Part shown: positions 34,201 through 47,277 of the stretch, piece by piece | Layout: every line of letters starts with the position of its first letter | Numbering within the stretch: the first letter of the stretch is position 1 | NCBI GenBank assembly: GCA_026873275.1 | Contig: JANTUC010000008.1 | Span: 1-64,000 of the forward strand | Reading direction: 5' to 3' | DNA: 64,000 bases | DNA from: Pseudopithomyces maydicus | Taxonomy: Eukaryota; Ascomycota; Dothideomycetes; Pleosporales; Didymosphaeriaceae | The notes under the pieces: generated by a model | Database searches by the model: none | What the model was told of the DNA's origin: nothing | Seen by the model: only the letters and a program-made list of their open reading frames with translations | Translations under genes and position numbers: made by a program

Positions 34201-36552
34201 AGTACCATTACGGTCACCCCAGATAATTACATACCATGGTGGCGTTATTGATGAGTTCCACGCATTGCTGGAGCTTGTCTCGTACCAGCTGCCCAGGGTC
34301 GATGCCCATTCTCAAGCAAAGGTCTATCCATGACGCGCGGGGCAAAATATCAGGCCTTGCAAGCAGAAGCAAATTGACGCATTGCTGTTGCAGGCTGTCT
34401 CGATCCACATCTACGCCTTGTTTTGTGAAAAGGTCCTGAGGTACGCAGATGCAGGCGAGTACAGTGTGCAGTTCGTTGACTCCAGACTTGGATGCAATTG
34501 CAGCACCCTCCTTGTCGCCCTGTTCGTTGGACTTGTACCACGACCATAATCCATCAATGATGACGGTGCTTATAGTGGCAGGGGCTTGTACATATGCCTT
34601 CTCAAGTGCAAGTTTGGCAGCTGCCTTGGCCTTGGTAGAAACACCTTGCGCAACAATGGAGAAGATGAAAGCATGTGCCCAGGCCTCACGCGCTTCGGTG
34701 GGAGTACTAGCGTCCGATAGCGAGGGCGAGACAGCAATAAGTGCACGCACGGCAAGCTCCACATCCTCTTCAGAGTTCAATTTGGAATAAACGCGTGGAT
34801 TGAGCAAAAACGAAGGCTTAGGTTTGAGTGTAAGCGACTGCGTAAAGACACTGGCTTTCTTGTAAACGGAAGAAAGGGTAGCATCGCCCAAAGAAGAGAC
34901 CTTGGTTGCTAATAAGGCAGTGACGAAGTGACCAACGGTCACCAGTCCACTCTGTGTAGCTGGCACGGGATTAGCAATGACTTCCTGCCAGATGTCGACC
35001 AACTTGGGGAGAGCGGCTTGGTAAAAGGAGATGATGTCCTTTTGCTCCAGCTGAGTAGAGGTCAATTCCCACAACAAGTCTGCCGTTCGTAAAGCCCAGA
35101 GACGTCGGATAGGTATCCGCTTATCAGTCATGCCTTTGATGAAGGCATCTGACGTAGCCTTATCTAAGGCTACCGCATGTGCAAGTCCGTATTTAAGATG
35201 CTTTGTGAGAATAGAAACCTCGGCTATAACCGCAGCTTCGTTCGGTTCCTTGAGTGCTACTGGGGCAAGGGTACTCGGAATCTTCTGGGACAATGCGGCA
35301 GACTCGGGAAGCGCACTCAGCATCTGGGCATGCAGGACCTTCTGGTCAACGCCACTGACTTTGCCCTGCTTTAGGGGGTTCAAAATCTCGTCGGTGACCT
35401 TGGCAACGGCCGACTCGTCACGTGATCGAGAAGCGAGTGCTTGGAATGTTCGGAGGGCGCCGGCCCTGATGGTAGGGTTCGTCGACTTGACATTGGAAAG
35501 CAGCGGCTTGAGCAGATTGGTAATCAGAAGGTCGGAGAGGTCCCATTCTTCTGGTAGGGCAAGAATCATGGGGGCGACAATATCATTGAGCACAACCTCG
35601 GGGGCTCTGAGCAAAGCCTTCTCGATTGGAGGGATGACTTGTGTCCGCAGTTCATCCAGGGTCGGGAAGCTGTCGAAGAAGTCATGCAGGGCGTTGGAGA
35701 TGTGGTCGGGCAGTTTGGTACGAGATCCGACGATTTCGCGTACGTAGAAGGCGTAGTAATCCTGCTTGTGGCTGTCCAGGAGGGGCTTCACGGTCGGCAG
35801 GCGCGAGGCAACACCGGCAATTACGCCAAGAAGCAGGCCGTTGCCAGCCGTGGAGGCTGTGCCCTTGGTGGTAAGGGCAGCAACGAGCTTGTCCAGCGCG
35901 TCTTTGCCGACAGCTTCGGCGCGGAACAGGGCCCTCAGGGCCCTCCGGGTCGAGACCAAGACTGAGTGATGTAGACGTTCTCCTCTTTTCTTGTACTCTG
36001 TACCCAGGCAGGTCTCGAGCACAGTTGCCAGGGCAAGGGCAACGTCCATGCCATGTTTGCTCCACTGGTCGGGCTGGGTAGCGAAGTGCTGCAGCAGCAC
36101 CGAGCACCAGTCGACGAGCACGCAGGTGTTGCCGAGGGCCAGGCTCTTCTTGGAGCACTCGGCACGCAGGAAGGTGACGAGCGGGGGCAGGGCGGCCTGG
36201 TGGTAGTGCGGGCTGCGGACGAGGGACTGCAGGACGTGGTTGGCGGCGCGTTGCGAATGACGGTCGTCATACAGAGGGTAGGTTTCAAAGAGGAGGTCGA
36301 GCAGGATCTTGAGGTCGGGTGGAAGGAGCGCTGGGTGCAATTAGCTGGGGGGTTCCTTCCTTCCCAATGTGCAGCATAGGTAGTATGTAGGATGCTGCGC
36401 TGCACGGTACCCACCATCATCGCCCTGCACTCGCTGCTGCAGGCCCGACAGCTCGTGGATGCGGCGCTTCGTCGAGCTCGTGACGAGCCCCTCCGCAGCA
36501 CCTCCCGGTCGAGGTGGTGCTGGGCGGTGGCGCTCTCCCCTTCTACAGCCAT
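28275..36552 (-). CDS. gcn1: Gcn1, HEAT-repeat activator of the eIF2-alpha kinase Gcn2
   Basis: Exons 36552-36415, 36330-34235, 34189-33316, 33271-28837 and 28784-28275. HEAT repeats run throughout, with the conserved EF3-like centre: AVAHCLP, QRGAAYGLAGIISGKG, DDQWRSKKGACDSLGAMA, RSATKRKAAQIIGSLAHL in a switched frame, and PSVREGFMSLFIFLP. Four breaks fall at the C4 run near 36487, the G5 run at 32306-32310 (two bases short), near 31530, and the G5 run at 28605-28609. Restoring these closes every phase and gives about 2685 residues, close to yeast Gcn1 (2672). Gcn1 binds translating ribosomes with Gcn20 and activates Gcn2 on amino-acid starvation. I regard the gene as intact in the organism. 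Confidence 0.95.
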
Positions 36553-36889
36553 CGCAATGGGCGCGGGCGGGGGTGGTTCTGGCGGGGGTCCAAGTGGGAG
36601 CTTGTCGCTGCGAAAATTGAGGCGGCGCCGCATCCCACACACACCACACACACTCAGGCCGTGCATGCGCTGCCGGCGGGGAAGCTCTTGCCGAGCGCGC
36701 TAGTGCCCCACCACCGACACCACACCACACACACACTAACCCGTGCCATGGCCTTTTGCGCTACGCGTTTCCCATACTGCAGACGCGCCCTAATCCTAAT
36801 GCCCGTCACCCGTGCCCCCGGATCCGTCAATCTTGATCTCGCCAAAGATCAAGCCCCCGGTTCTCCATACCGCCCTAGCTTCCACCGCC
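36553..36889. promoter_or_regulatory. Divergent promoter region of gcn1 and the DExH helicase
   Basis: About 340 bases between divergent starts, with two CA-rich (CACAC) tracts at about 36630-36655 and 36718-36738. It probably holds both core promoters. Confidence 0.5.
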
Positions 36890-39800
36890 ATGGCCCCCAA
36901 CAAGAAGAAAAAGAAGCCCCAGGGCAATCCGGCCCGCGGCTTCGCCACCACGTCGGTTGCCAGCAAGCCCAAGCAGCCCGAGAAGGAGAAGGACAAGGAC
37001 GAGCCCAGTCTGCCCGAGAAGCAAGACGCCCCTGCACTTGCTCCCGAGGTCGCACCTGCCACAGTAACCCCACCACCGCAGGAGGTCCATCAAACCCCAG
37101 AGGAACTTGAGGCCCAGCTCGAGCGAGACGAGCTGCAGCTGCTGGTCGAGAAACATGCCCCCAGAGTCCGCCGTGAGTCTCGTCGACATGCTGCAAAGCT
37201 GCAGACAGATCGTCGAGTGCTTCGTACCCAGGCCGAGTCCATCACCACCCATGATTGGCTCTCCCATCCCATCACTGATAGCATCATCGCCCTGGCCCAG
37301 ACCGAGTCCAGAGACTCCAACCGCAAGCAGAGCCAGCAGTCCCTGCTCAAGGTCCTTTCCGAAGAAGATGCCATGGCCAAGCTGTGGATGCTCGACCTAG
37401 TGTTGCGAGACATGGCTTTTGCTCCAGAGCATATTGAGCCTGTGCTGCGATGGCTCTGCGCCAACGCAGTTGCCGTCGACGCCACCGCGAGCGTATGGGG
37501 TCTCCAGGAAGCTCTCGAATGGCTGGCTTTGGATCACGCCCAAGGTTTCTCGCTTCCCTATGACGAGCCACCGCGAATACGCCAGGCTGCTACCACGCCC
37601 GGTATATCGAGATCCATGACACCAGTGCCCGAGCCTCCCACATTGACCACCACCACTGAAAAAGAGCAACCCCAAGTTCCTGATCCTGCCCCAGCAGTTC
37701 CGGACATTGAGGTCAGCGACCTCGACAGTGACCTGGAGCCGGACCAGCTGGTCCCAACATGGCTCCGGAAGAAGGGAAAGCTTTTCGACCTTGACCCAGA
37801 TTCTGCCGAGCCAAAAACAAGCAAGTCGGGCAAAGGTGGCAAGGGCAGGAAGCCGGCTAATGTACCTCAGTCTCCAGCGGTGCGGAAATTGCTAGCGCAG
37901 GTGCAGCGATTGGAATCCGATGCCTTGTTTGATGAGATCGAAGCTGGCACGCAATGGCCTGTAAAACGTGCAGAGATTGCAAGGAATAAGGCCTCAGAGC
38001 GACAGCAGAAGCCAGCAGAAGCAACCAAGCCTGCGAACGTCGGACCCGCTCCCTCAACTTTGAGAAAGACACCGGCGTGGAAGAAGTCTATCCAAGATGA
38101 TAATTCCGATGACGGAAGCGATGAGGAGGATGCCTTGCTGGGTGGAATGTTTTCTGCAGTTCCCGACGAGGTGCCGAATGGTTCTGACCCTGTCACCAGT
38201 GCCGTGACATTGCGGGATTTCGGAAAACAGACCGGTGTAACACCGCGAAGAGTGCTGGAAGAAGCTTTGCGTGCAAGGTAAGCATAATCATTCCTTGTCA
38301 AGATAGAAACACTGACCGCTTCAGGGACCCCGGTGTACGGATTACGTTCAAACAAACGTCTCCTACTACGTACTCATGTCGCCACGCAGTGACGGTAGTG
38401 TGGTCCAAAGCGCAGGATCTGGAGTATGATGTTGATGTCGACGGTGTCACTATATCTCTTGCGGATGGTCGAGCCACTTTCGAAGCATCCAAGATCGCCA
38501 CTGTATCTGCAGAGCAAAGCGAAGCTTTCATTTCTTCGGTGGCAATCTTCAGCATCTTCGCAGCTTCGACGAAGGAGGACAAGTTGTACCTACGCCTCTC
38601 ACCAGTATGGCGCGACGTCTACAAGAATCTCATGGAAGCTCGTCAATCTCGCATCGATGCTGCTGACCGCGACAGAGTCAAATACTTCCAATCGATGATT
38701 CAAGACCGATTAGACGATGAAGAATCTGAAGGCGTTGTCCTCACCAGCCGTTTCAGGGCTCGCAACCAAGCAGCAGCGAGTTCTGGCTCATCTGCTTCAG
38801 GATACAACACGCCACCGCCCATCTTTGAGAGTCTCAAGGAGCTGTGGTACAACAAGGCTTCTACACACGCATTCCAGTACATGCTTGCAGGACGAGCTAA
38901 TTTGCCTGTCTTCGCATACCGGCAGATGATCCTGTCTACTATTGATCAGCATCAAGTGACGATCATATGTGGTGAAACTGGTTAGTACTTGACTTTCTCC
39001 CTTTCATTGCTATTCTGATGGTATCCAGGCTGCGGAAAGAGCACGCAAATCCCATCCTTTCTCCTTGAGCACGAGTTGTCCCAGGGTAAGCCTTGCAAGA
39101 TATATTGTACGGAACCACGCCGTATCTCGGCAATCTCGCTTGCCCAACGCGTGAGTGACGAACTGGGTGAAGCTCCCAAGGACTTGGGAACGATTCGCTC
39201 CCTGGTCGGTTATGCAATTCGGCTGGAGTCGAAGACAACACCCCAAACTAGGCTTGTTTTCGCCACTGTGGGTGTTGTGTTGCGAATGCTAGAGTCCGCA
39301 AACAACCTCAATGAGGTGACACATCTGATCATTGACGAGGTCCATGAGCGAAGTATTGACACTGATTTCTTGCTCATCATTCTCCGTACCCTCATGGTCA
39401 CTCGTCCAGAACTCAAGGTCATTCTTATGAGCGCTACTGTCGATGCCAACCGATTCTCCAGCTACCTCAACGGAGCCCCCGTGCTTACGGTTCCCGGCCG
39501 GACATTTCCTGTGAAAACCCAGTACCTGGAAGATGCCATTGAGTTGACCCACTACACGGCAATAGCAAGTGATAAGACTGCTGAAGGATCTGACTTGAGT
39601 GACGATGAGACCGAGAAAACAACCAGCTCTAATAACCTGACCTGTTACAGTGCCACTACACGCAGTGTCTTGGCAGAGTACGACGAGTATGCCATCGATT
39701 ACGAGCTCATCATCCGCCTCATGGAGGTGGTCGCGTACGACCCGCAACTCGCTCGATTTAGCGGTGCCATATTGTGTTTCATGCCAGGCATTGCTGAGAT

Positions 39801-41342
39801 TCGTCAGCTCAACGACATGCTCAGTGCTCACCCCGCTTTCGACAAAAGCTGGCTGATCTACCCCCTTCACTCTACCATATCCAGCGAGGAACAGCAAGCA
39901 GCCTTTGTCATTCCTCCGGCAGGCATGCGCAAGATTGTCATCGCTACTAATATTGCCGAAACAGGTGTCACCATACCAGACATCACTTGTGTCATTGACA
40001 CTGGAAAGCACAAGGAGATGCGGTTCGACGAACGGAGACAACTCTCGCGTCTCACGCAGTCTTTCATATCGCGGGCTAATGCCAAACAGCGTCGAGGTCG
40101 CGCAGGGCGTGTACAAGAGGGCCTGTGTTTCCACTTGTTTACAAAACACCGACATGACAACTTCATGGTCGACCAACAGACACCCGAGATGCTCCGCCTG
40201 TCACTCCAGGATCTCGTCATGCGCACCAAGATCTGCAAACTTGGCGACATTGAAAAGACACTTTCTGAAGCCCTTGACCCGCCGTCTTCTCGCAATATTC
40301 GCCGCTCCATAGATGCCCTGATAGAAGTGGATGCCCTGACCCCTAGCGAGGAGTTGACACCATTGGGTAGCCAACTTGCCAAGCTACCGCTGGATGCTCA
40401 CCTGGGCAAGCTTGTGCTCTTGTCGGCCATGTTCAACTGCGTTGACGCCGCCCTCACCATTGCGGCAATTCTATCCTCAAAATCGCCCTTTGTCACACCT
40501 TTTGGTGCAAAACAGCGTGCAGATGCTGCGCATGCCTTGTTCAGAAAGGGCGACTCTGATCTGCTGAGCACGTACAATGCGTACAATGCGTGGAAAAATG
40601 TCTGCACCACACCCGGTCGCTCAGAAGCCCAGTTCTGCCACAAGAACTTTCTCTCAGGCCCGAATCTTTCCAACATCGAAGACCTGAAGGCGCAGCTACT
40701 CTCCTCGCTGGTAGACGCAGGCTTCGTGGCCATGACGCCGGACGAAAAGAGAGCCCTTTCTCGCTACCGCAGCACCACCCGCCAACGTACCTTCGTCACC
40801 ATACCCCCCAGTACACCTCGTTCTCAGACAACGATCTACTCGTCAACTCGGTGGTGGCGGCGGCTTTCTACCCCAAGATTCTCACCCGCGACGGAAAGGG
40901 CTGGCGTAACATTTCCAACGCGCAATCCGTCTCCCTGTCGCCGACGTCCGTCAACAAGGCGTCTCCGACCCCGAAATACCTCTCCTACTACCACATCATG
41001 CAGTCGAGCAATAAGTTTTACAACGCCCATTCGACCAGCATTGCGTACCCGTTGCCGATGGTGCTCTTAGCTGCTGCCGACGTCGACTTCAAGCTGCATG
41101 CCGGCGTCGTGGCAATGCCGGGCAACGTGCTGCGGTTTGCGGTGAAGGAATGGCGGTCTGCGGTCGCGCTCAAGGTGCTGAGACGACGGGTGAAGGAGGT
41201 GCTGGGGCAGGCGTGGAAGAATCCTGCGAGGGGCCTGAGCGGGAGGGAGAAGGAATGGATGGGGTTGTTGCTGAGGGTTTTTGAGGAGCGGTGGGAGAGG
41301 GAGGAGAAGTTGAGAGAGCGGGCGGGTGGGAAGGCGAAGTAG
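36890..41342 (+). CDS. DExH-box RNA helicase, DHX29/Ucp12-like
   Basis: Exons 36890-38277, 38325-38980, 39029-41342, 1452 residues after restoring one base in the C6 run at 40804-40809. The N-terminus is Lys-rich (MAPNKKKKK) and helical. Motifs: I GETGCGKST (split by intron 2), II IDEVHERS, III LMSATVDA, V ATNIAETGVTIPD, VI QRRGRAGR. HA2/winged-helix and OB-fold regions follow (SLQDLVMRTKI; FSDNDLLVNSVVAAAFYPKI). Length and N-terminal extension fit the DHX29/YLR419W/Ucp12 group, which acts on structured RNA and translation. The specific orthology is not proven from sequence alone. Confidence 0.88.
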
Positions 41343-41707
41343 CGGTGGAGTGAGTGGGTGAGTAGAAGTCCCTGTCTGCATGTAGTGCAGGGGGTGATGG
41401 ACGAATGGACAGATAGATTTACAGAAATACTCGCAAAGTGCGACCGTATGCGTTGGAAATCTGTGCATGTATGTATGTATGTATGTATATAAAAATTCTA
41501 AGCCCGGTCGTTGCTCTCTTGTTCGTACAATTACAATTAAACCCATCGCATCGCATCAGACTCATCACGTCATTACCATTGGCCAGCTCGCAAACATTCA
41601 CCAAGCATCAGCCAAACGCCAAAACAACTCCCATCCACAAATTCATCCTCCTCCCCATTGTCCTCCTCGTCAACCTACCCTACCATCAACCTACCCTGCC
41701 ACCCCCT
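41343..41707. other. Convergent 3' flanks of the helicase and sorting nexin
   Basis: Contains a TATG microsatellite at about 41466-41488. No gene recognised. Confidence 0.5.
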
Positions 41708-44700
41708 TCAACGCCTGCAACACCACCCCAAACACAACCCCCTCGCCACCCCCTCATCCTGCAACGCATCAAACACCCTCCCCAACGCCTCCCCACTCGC
41801 CGCCGCCCCCATCACACTCGTCAACGCAACCGGCATCCCCCTCTCGACCAGCACCCTGCGCGCCCTCACGCGCAACTCCTCCTTCTCCTCCGCGCCCATC
41901 GCGCCATCCACCCACCCCTTCCTCTCGCACTCCTTCGCCCACGCCGCCGTCTCAGCGGGCGTAGGCAAAGCATTGGCGCGGATTTTCCCAAGGTGCGCGG
42001 CGAGGCCGGCGTCGGAGGTGAGGTCGTCGAGGACGGTGGCCTGGAGGAGTGTCTGGATGGAAGCGAGTTGGGGGTTTCCTGGGCGGAGGAGGAAGGTTTT
42101 CGCGGCGTTGAGGAGGGTGCGGCGGAGGGACCAGGCGGAGGAGAGGGTGTAGAGCTCGTTGATGGTGGCGAAGAAGAGCTCGATGAGGACGGTGGTTTCG
42201 GGCTCGGTGAGGGGCGCGTGCGAGGTTGGGCTTTGGGTTTGGGTTTGGGGGTGGGGGCGCGGTGGTTTGGGGCGCGCGGTGGCGGGGCCGGGGTCGAGGG
42301 CGAGGGGGTGCGTGGAGGAGAGGGACATTGCGGAGGGGCGGCGGGGGAGCGGGGGAACGGGGGGCGCGTCGGAGGGGGGAAGGGGAGGGAGGAGGTTGAG
42401 GCGCGGGAGGGGTGGCGGGTGTGCGTGGGGTCCGTGTAGTCGTCTGAGATTTCGGAGGGCATGGGAGGGAGGTCTGGAGAGAGGCATTAGCTGGGTGGAA
42501 TGGATGTGAGGGGTGGGATTGCTTACTGAGGATCTGGTCGCCGCCCATGGTCGGGCTGAGATCCATGCTTTCGCGGACGGAGGGGGCGCGACTCGCGCTG
42601 CGGGAGCCGCCGAAGAGGGAGGAAGGGCCAGAGCGCTTGCCGTCGCCGTCGGGATTGTAGCTGGGTCTGCGCTCCATTGGGGCCTCGCGTTGGGGCTGCT
42701 GGTCGATGATGGGGGAATTGGGGTTGCGGAGGGATTCTGTGGATGTACGTTTTGCGGCGAAGGACAGCGTGCTTTCGGAACGGATGTGTGTTGGGAGTTC
42801 TGACACGGTGCTCTCGGCTCGACCGTGGCGCGTCGTGAGGGGTTGATCTCTTGACGTGGACGTCGATGTGCGGGATACGCTCGGGCTGTTGGACGTCGAG
42901 TCGCCGCGCTTCTTCCCATTCTTTGTACCGAACGGAGTTGCAACGCTGCCAAGGACACCTGTCACGCCGCCGAATAGGGCCTTGCCACCCCCTGCTACCC
43001 CCTTAGGTGCTTGGGTGAGGACATCGATCATGCCCTTGCCCATGGTTTCGAAGGCTTGGCCAGGCCAGAGACCCCCGGCCCCAGGCGACTTGCCGGATCC
43101 AATTTCCTTGTCGAGGAAGCGCTTCATGCCTTCGCTCTCAGCAAGCGCCTTGTACTGCACGGCATCGTTGAGATACCTCTCCAGCTCACCGCGAAGCGAG
43201 GCCTTGGTGTGGTTCTTCCATGTAGGGAGCTCTTTGTGGGCTTCGACGAAGCCGCTCGCCCCTGTAATGGATGCTATCCGGCGAAGTACTTCATGCAGGG
43301 TTTCAAAGTCTGCGTACTTCTTGGCGGACATCCAGCCCTTGTAATACTGCAGCGAAGGCTCGATCTGAATGAGGTATTCGACGGTGGGTTTGCTTCTGAT
43401 GACACCCTTCTCACCAGGCATGGAGTCGTCGAAGATCGTCATCTTGCTGTTATGCAGGGTAAGGGGCGGAAATGCCGGTGGTGGATTGTCCATCAACGCT
43501 GTCGGGGGTGCAGTCGGAATGAGCTGGTCAAAGCTAGTGAATCCCTGTGGCTGCGGCGGTGTATTCTCCTTAGCCGGCGGCGATGATGAAGTCATGTTGG
43601 AAATGCCGAAGGCGGACATGTCACTATCGACGAGGTTCTCGCTCTGAGAAGAAGTAGGGGTAACGACCCCCTGCGTGGTGCTCTCGGACCGGTCGTCGAT
43701 CAAAGAAGGGTTAGAGGCCGACTGCTGCTCTTGGAGTCTCCTGGCATCCTGCGATGGATGTGAGTATAGACTAGGTGTAAAAGTGGATGATTGGACCTAC
43801 CTCCTCGGCAATCATTTGGTTCAGCCGCTGGGCTTCCTGCATTGCCTCGTCCATGGCTTGCTGGGCTCTGCTGACGACGCGCTTATGCTTCTTCACCTCT
43901 TCGCTGTTCTCTGATGTCCCGAATCCATCCTTGAGGGGCGATGCTTCCAGGCCAGCGTCGATGGCTTCCATCAATTCCGGCTCGCCGTCTTCGAGCAGAT
44001 ATACGATCCAACCATTGATGAACTCTGGTTTTGAGCATGTTGTAACGATCATGTTCAACACCACCTTGGCCAGGACCTGGTGCAGGAACTCGCGCGCGGG
44101 TTTGCAGTTGTATGTCTTGTGCTCGAGGTAGTTCTGCAGAATGTCCTCGGCCACCCCGCCCAGTTGTTTCGTCTGGAACTCAGGGTCCATGATGGTCGCC
44201 AGGGTGCTATCCCGCCTCCTCTTCAGATAGAGATCCACCGCTTCCGTAGCCGTGTCACCGGGATTCGCCATAATGGCGTTAGAGAGCTCGGAGAAAAATA
44301 TGATCATGAATGACGAGGACTTCGTCGCAAAATCGACGAACGTGTCGGCCGGGCGCTTGCGGGAGAGGTGGGTTGAGACGGATATCAGGAATGCGATTAA
44401 TGTCTGACGGCACGAATTGGGGAACAGCGTCTCGGCGGGAATGATAGGGTTGTACCACCACCTGCATTGCTATTAGACAAGTACATAGGCATGATCGTCT
44501 TGCGAGCACGAGCATACTTGACATAGTCGCGGATCACAGCGTCCGTCAGCTCGGTCAGGGCGGCGGCTGTCTCTGGGCGGAAGTCGGAGAAGTCCAGCTC
44601 CTGGCCAGAGTACAGCTTGACACTCAGTTCAGAATCGTCGTAGTTGCCATCTTTCTTCTCCTGTTCGCGCTGGTCCCGCCGGGAGAGCAGGCGATGGGCA

Positions 44701-45104
44701 ATGTCTACACCCAACTCCCTGCGGCGCGCCTCCTTCGTCTGATCCGGGCCATGCAGTTCGCGGTGTGCATGGCCTTCCCAGGTAGCATGGAGAACGACAC
44801 CACCAGCAATGCCTATCAGCACCAACCCCACCCTCCCCAGGACCAGATAGGTGCCGCCGACGAGGCCGAGCAGACAGGCGCCAAGCGTCTCGCTGCTGGC
44901 GGTCGAGAGGAAGATCAGAGCGCCATCTACCAGGGCTTTCCAGTCAAAAGGCGGTGCATTCTCGCCGCCCTTGGGTGGGCTACCAGCGGGTTCGGAGGCG
45001 GCGGGCGCGTCTGGCACGGGCGCGAGCGGGTCTTGAGTTTCGGGTGCGGGCGCATCGGTCGGCGGTTCGCGGAGATTCGGCACGGGCTGTATAGGGTCGC
45101 TCAT
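41708..45104 (-). CDS. PXA-PX-nexin_C sorting nexin
   Basis: Exons about 45104-44518, 44461-43801, 43748-42527, 42473-41708, roughly 1078 residues. Proline-rich N-terminus, then two adjacent hydrophobic segments (residues ~55-105), a PXA domain (LTDAVIRDYVK, WWYNPIIPAETLF, FMIIFFSELSNAI), a coiled segment, a PX domain (KPTVEYLIQIEP, YADFETLHEVLRRIA, LPTWKNHTKASLRGELERYL), a long Ser/Pro-rich linker, and a C-terminal nexin domain (LRRTLLNAAKTFLL). One base is missing near 42403-42414, inside the low-complexity linker. The order matches the Mdm1/SNX13-14-25 group without a visible RGS domain. Those proteins tether the ER to endosomes or vacuoles and bind phosphoinositides. Confidence 0.85.
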
Positions 45105-45398
45105 GGTGTGCACATCGAGGTGGGAACAGGAACACTGCAGCGCAGCGTAGCGTAGGGAGGCAGCTTCTGCGGGTCAACACGACACGTTGGAGCGATCTGT
45201 CAGGAAAAGCGAACTGCGCCTTGAATGTTTCACGCAACCCTGGCCGCTTATTCGGGGGGCGCCAGCGCCAGCAGAGCGGCATCACTCGGACGCGGAACAA
45301 CACTTGTTCCGGCCCATTCTTTCTTTTCTAGGTCCGATCACCCCTCGGCCACCGTCCATCCTCATTTCTGCTCCCATCTCGTCGCCCTTCGCTTCGCC
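45105..45398. promoter_or_regulatory. Divergent promoter of the sorting nexin and thioesterase
   Basis: Under 300 bases between divergent ATGs. No specific motif assigned. Confidence 0.4.
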
Positions 45399-45854
45399 AT
45401 GGCCGCCCCTGCCAACGACCCCGAGCTGCTCTCCTTTGTCGAGGACTTCTGGGCCGCCCGCCTCCCTCACTCGGCCATCTACCAGCTCGTGCTGTCGGGC
45501 GTGGTCTTCACCCACGCGTCCAAGGGCCTGGTGCGCGCACGCATCACCCTGACCAAGGACCATGTCAATTCGCATGGCGGCATCCACGGCTCGACGTCGG
45601 CCACCATGTTCGACTGGGTCGGCGGCATGGCCATCGCCGCCTGGGACAAGCGCTCCAAGACGGGCGTCAGTGCCGACATCCACGTCACCTACCAGAGCTC
45701 GGCGCGCGAGGGGGACGAGATTGAGATCGAGGGCCTAGCTACCAAGGTTGGTGGCACGCTGGCATTCACGCGGTGTAGCATTTATAAGGTGGTGGACGGC
45801 GAACGAGGCCCTGTCATTGCCGACGGCAGCCACACAAAGTTCGTCAAGGTCTGA
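45399..45854 (+). CDS. Hotdog-fold thioesterase (PaaI/ACOT13-like)
   Basis: Intronless, 151 residues. It has a single hotdog domain with NSHGGIHGSTSATMFDWVGG on the central helix, HVTYQSSAREGDEIEIEG, and a terminal strand SHTKFVKV. The HGG motif with the downstream Asp on the helix is the active-site arrangement of 4HBT-type acyl-CoA thioesterases. ATG 45399 was chosen because upstream in-frame residues look untranslated. It probably hydrolyses acyl-CoA; the substrate is unknown. Confidence 0.9.
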   Translation: MAAPANDPELLSFVEDFWAARLPHSAIYQLVLSGVVFTHASKGLVRARITLTKDHVNSHGGIHGSTSATMFDWVGGMAIAAWDKRSKTGVSADIHVTYQSSAREGDEIEIEGLATKVGGTLAFTRCSIYKVVDGERGPVIADGSHTKFVKV

Positions 45855-47277
45855 AAACACAACCTTGGAACAAAATAAACCACGTGACTCACGCCATCTT
45901 CTTTGGGCTATCATTCTGCGCTCCATGAATGACGGATTCCACTCGGATGGCGGATAGCAACATACCTCTACCGTATTACTCATGCTGAGCTCACGTAGCG
46001 AGGACCGTATGAGATTTATGAAGGTTCACATGCACACTGCATTTTACTGCATCTTGGTTGTAGACTGTAGATTGTAGACTTGTTATACTCCACTTGTGAT
46101 GTGTGCCGCGCGATGTCTTGTAAGGAGAAAAACTTACTTGACTTGCTACTTGGTAGCTTTACAATAACGTGTAATGTCATGGCTTCCAATGGTTTCCACC
46201 CGCTCCGATTGGCAAAGTTGACTTCACCTAACTTCCTAATTCGGTAATTCATAGACACCATCGATTATATCGGACCGCTTTATTTCCCAGCGATTCACTT
46301 GGGCAATCGATGAATCTGCCATGTGCCTATTCAGGAAGTTTCGCCAGGTTTGCACTTGGCGCAACTCGAAGCATGCTTTGACCCCCAAATGCTTCAGCCT
46401 TCACGCTGACATCGACGGTTATCTATTCCTGCCGAGTTGGGAAGCTTGATGGATTACCTAATCCTCCATGCCCCCAATGGCGAGGGGGCAATTGATGGTT
46501 TGCGAGCCTACCGTTTTGGGACATACAGGTGGGATGTGACTTCTAGATCGAGTGATTTTAGTTGTCCTCCCTGCTACGCTTGCACGCGAGTACTATCAGG
46601 CTTTTATGTCTTGGGAGTAGTAAATTGCAAAGGAAGGCGATGGAATCATCCTCCGATTTTTTTGTCTTTGTTGTGTAATTCCTCATGTGCCATTCAGCTC
46701 CTGTCACTTCAAGATGGTCACATGTATCATGGCGATCCAATTGCTACGGTATGAGTGGCTATTCCCGTATAATAAATGGGGCCATAGAAGGCGCTCCCAG
46801 CCCTAGACACATTGTACGAGAATGTTTGGTCACGTTTAATCTACACCACCTAGAAAACGTTCTGTGCCGGATCCCCGGCACCGACCTAGACTCTTCTGTG
46901 CAGCGACGCTCGAAATAGCATACCAATTTTGCTGCAATCAGCACTCACGTCCCATTCACGCGTTGTCGATCGTAGCCGGGACAATGGGAAAATACGCTTT
47001 CGCGGTATCTCTACAGTGCCCAGGCTGCATGTCATCCGAATTAGGAAACGGTTCCGCCTCTACTACATGTACATGCTTACCGGCCTACCTTTAGTAGAAA
47101 CCATCAATACATTTTTAGCTTGTCGAGACGCAGATAATCTACTATAGATGACTTTACGCGTAAGGCGATAGCTACACCGCGTAATGACATGTGGTGAAGT
47201 GGCATTTAAGGGGGTGCCACCTTCGACGATACACGGTATACCACCTTGGGTCGACTCGAGACGGAAAGACAGAAACG
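45855..47277. other. Intergenic, core/accessory transition
   Basis: No gene recognised. The open frames are short and show no domain. Sequence is less GC-rich than the preceding core block. Confidence 0.45.

Noticed and set aside
28275..36552. Programmed frameshifting in gcn1
   Set aside because: Four unrelated sites of differing size and no slippery-site structure. Sequence error fits better.
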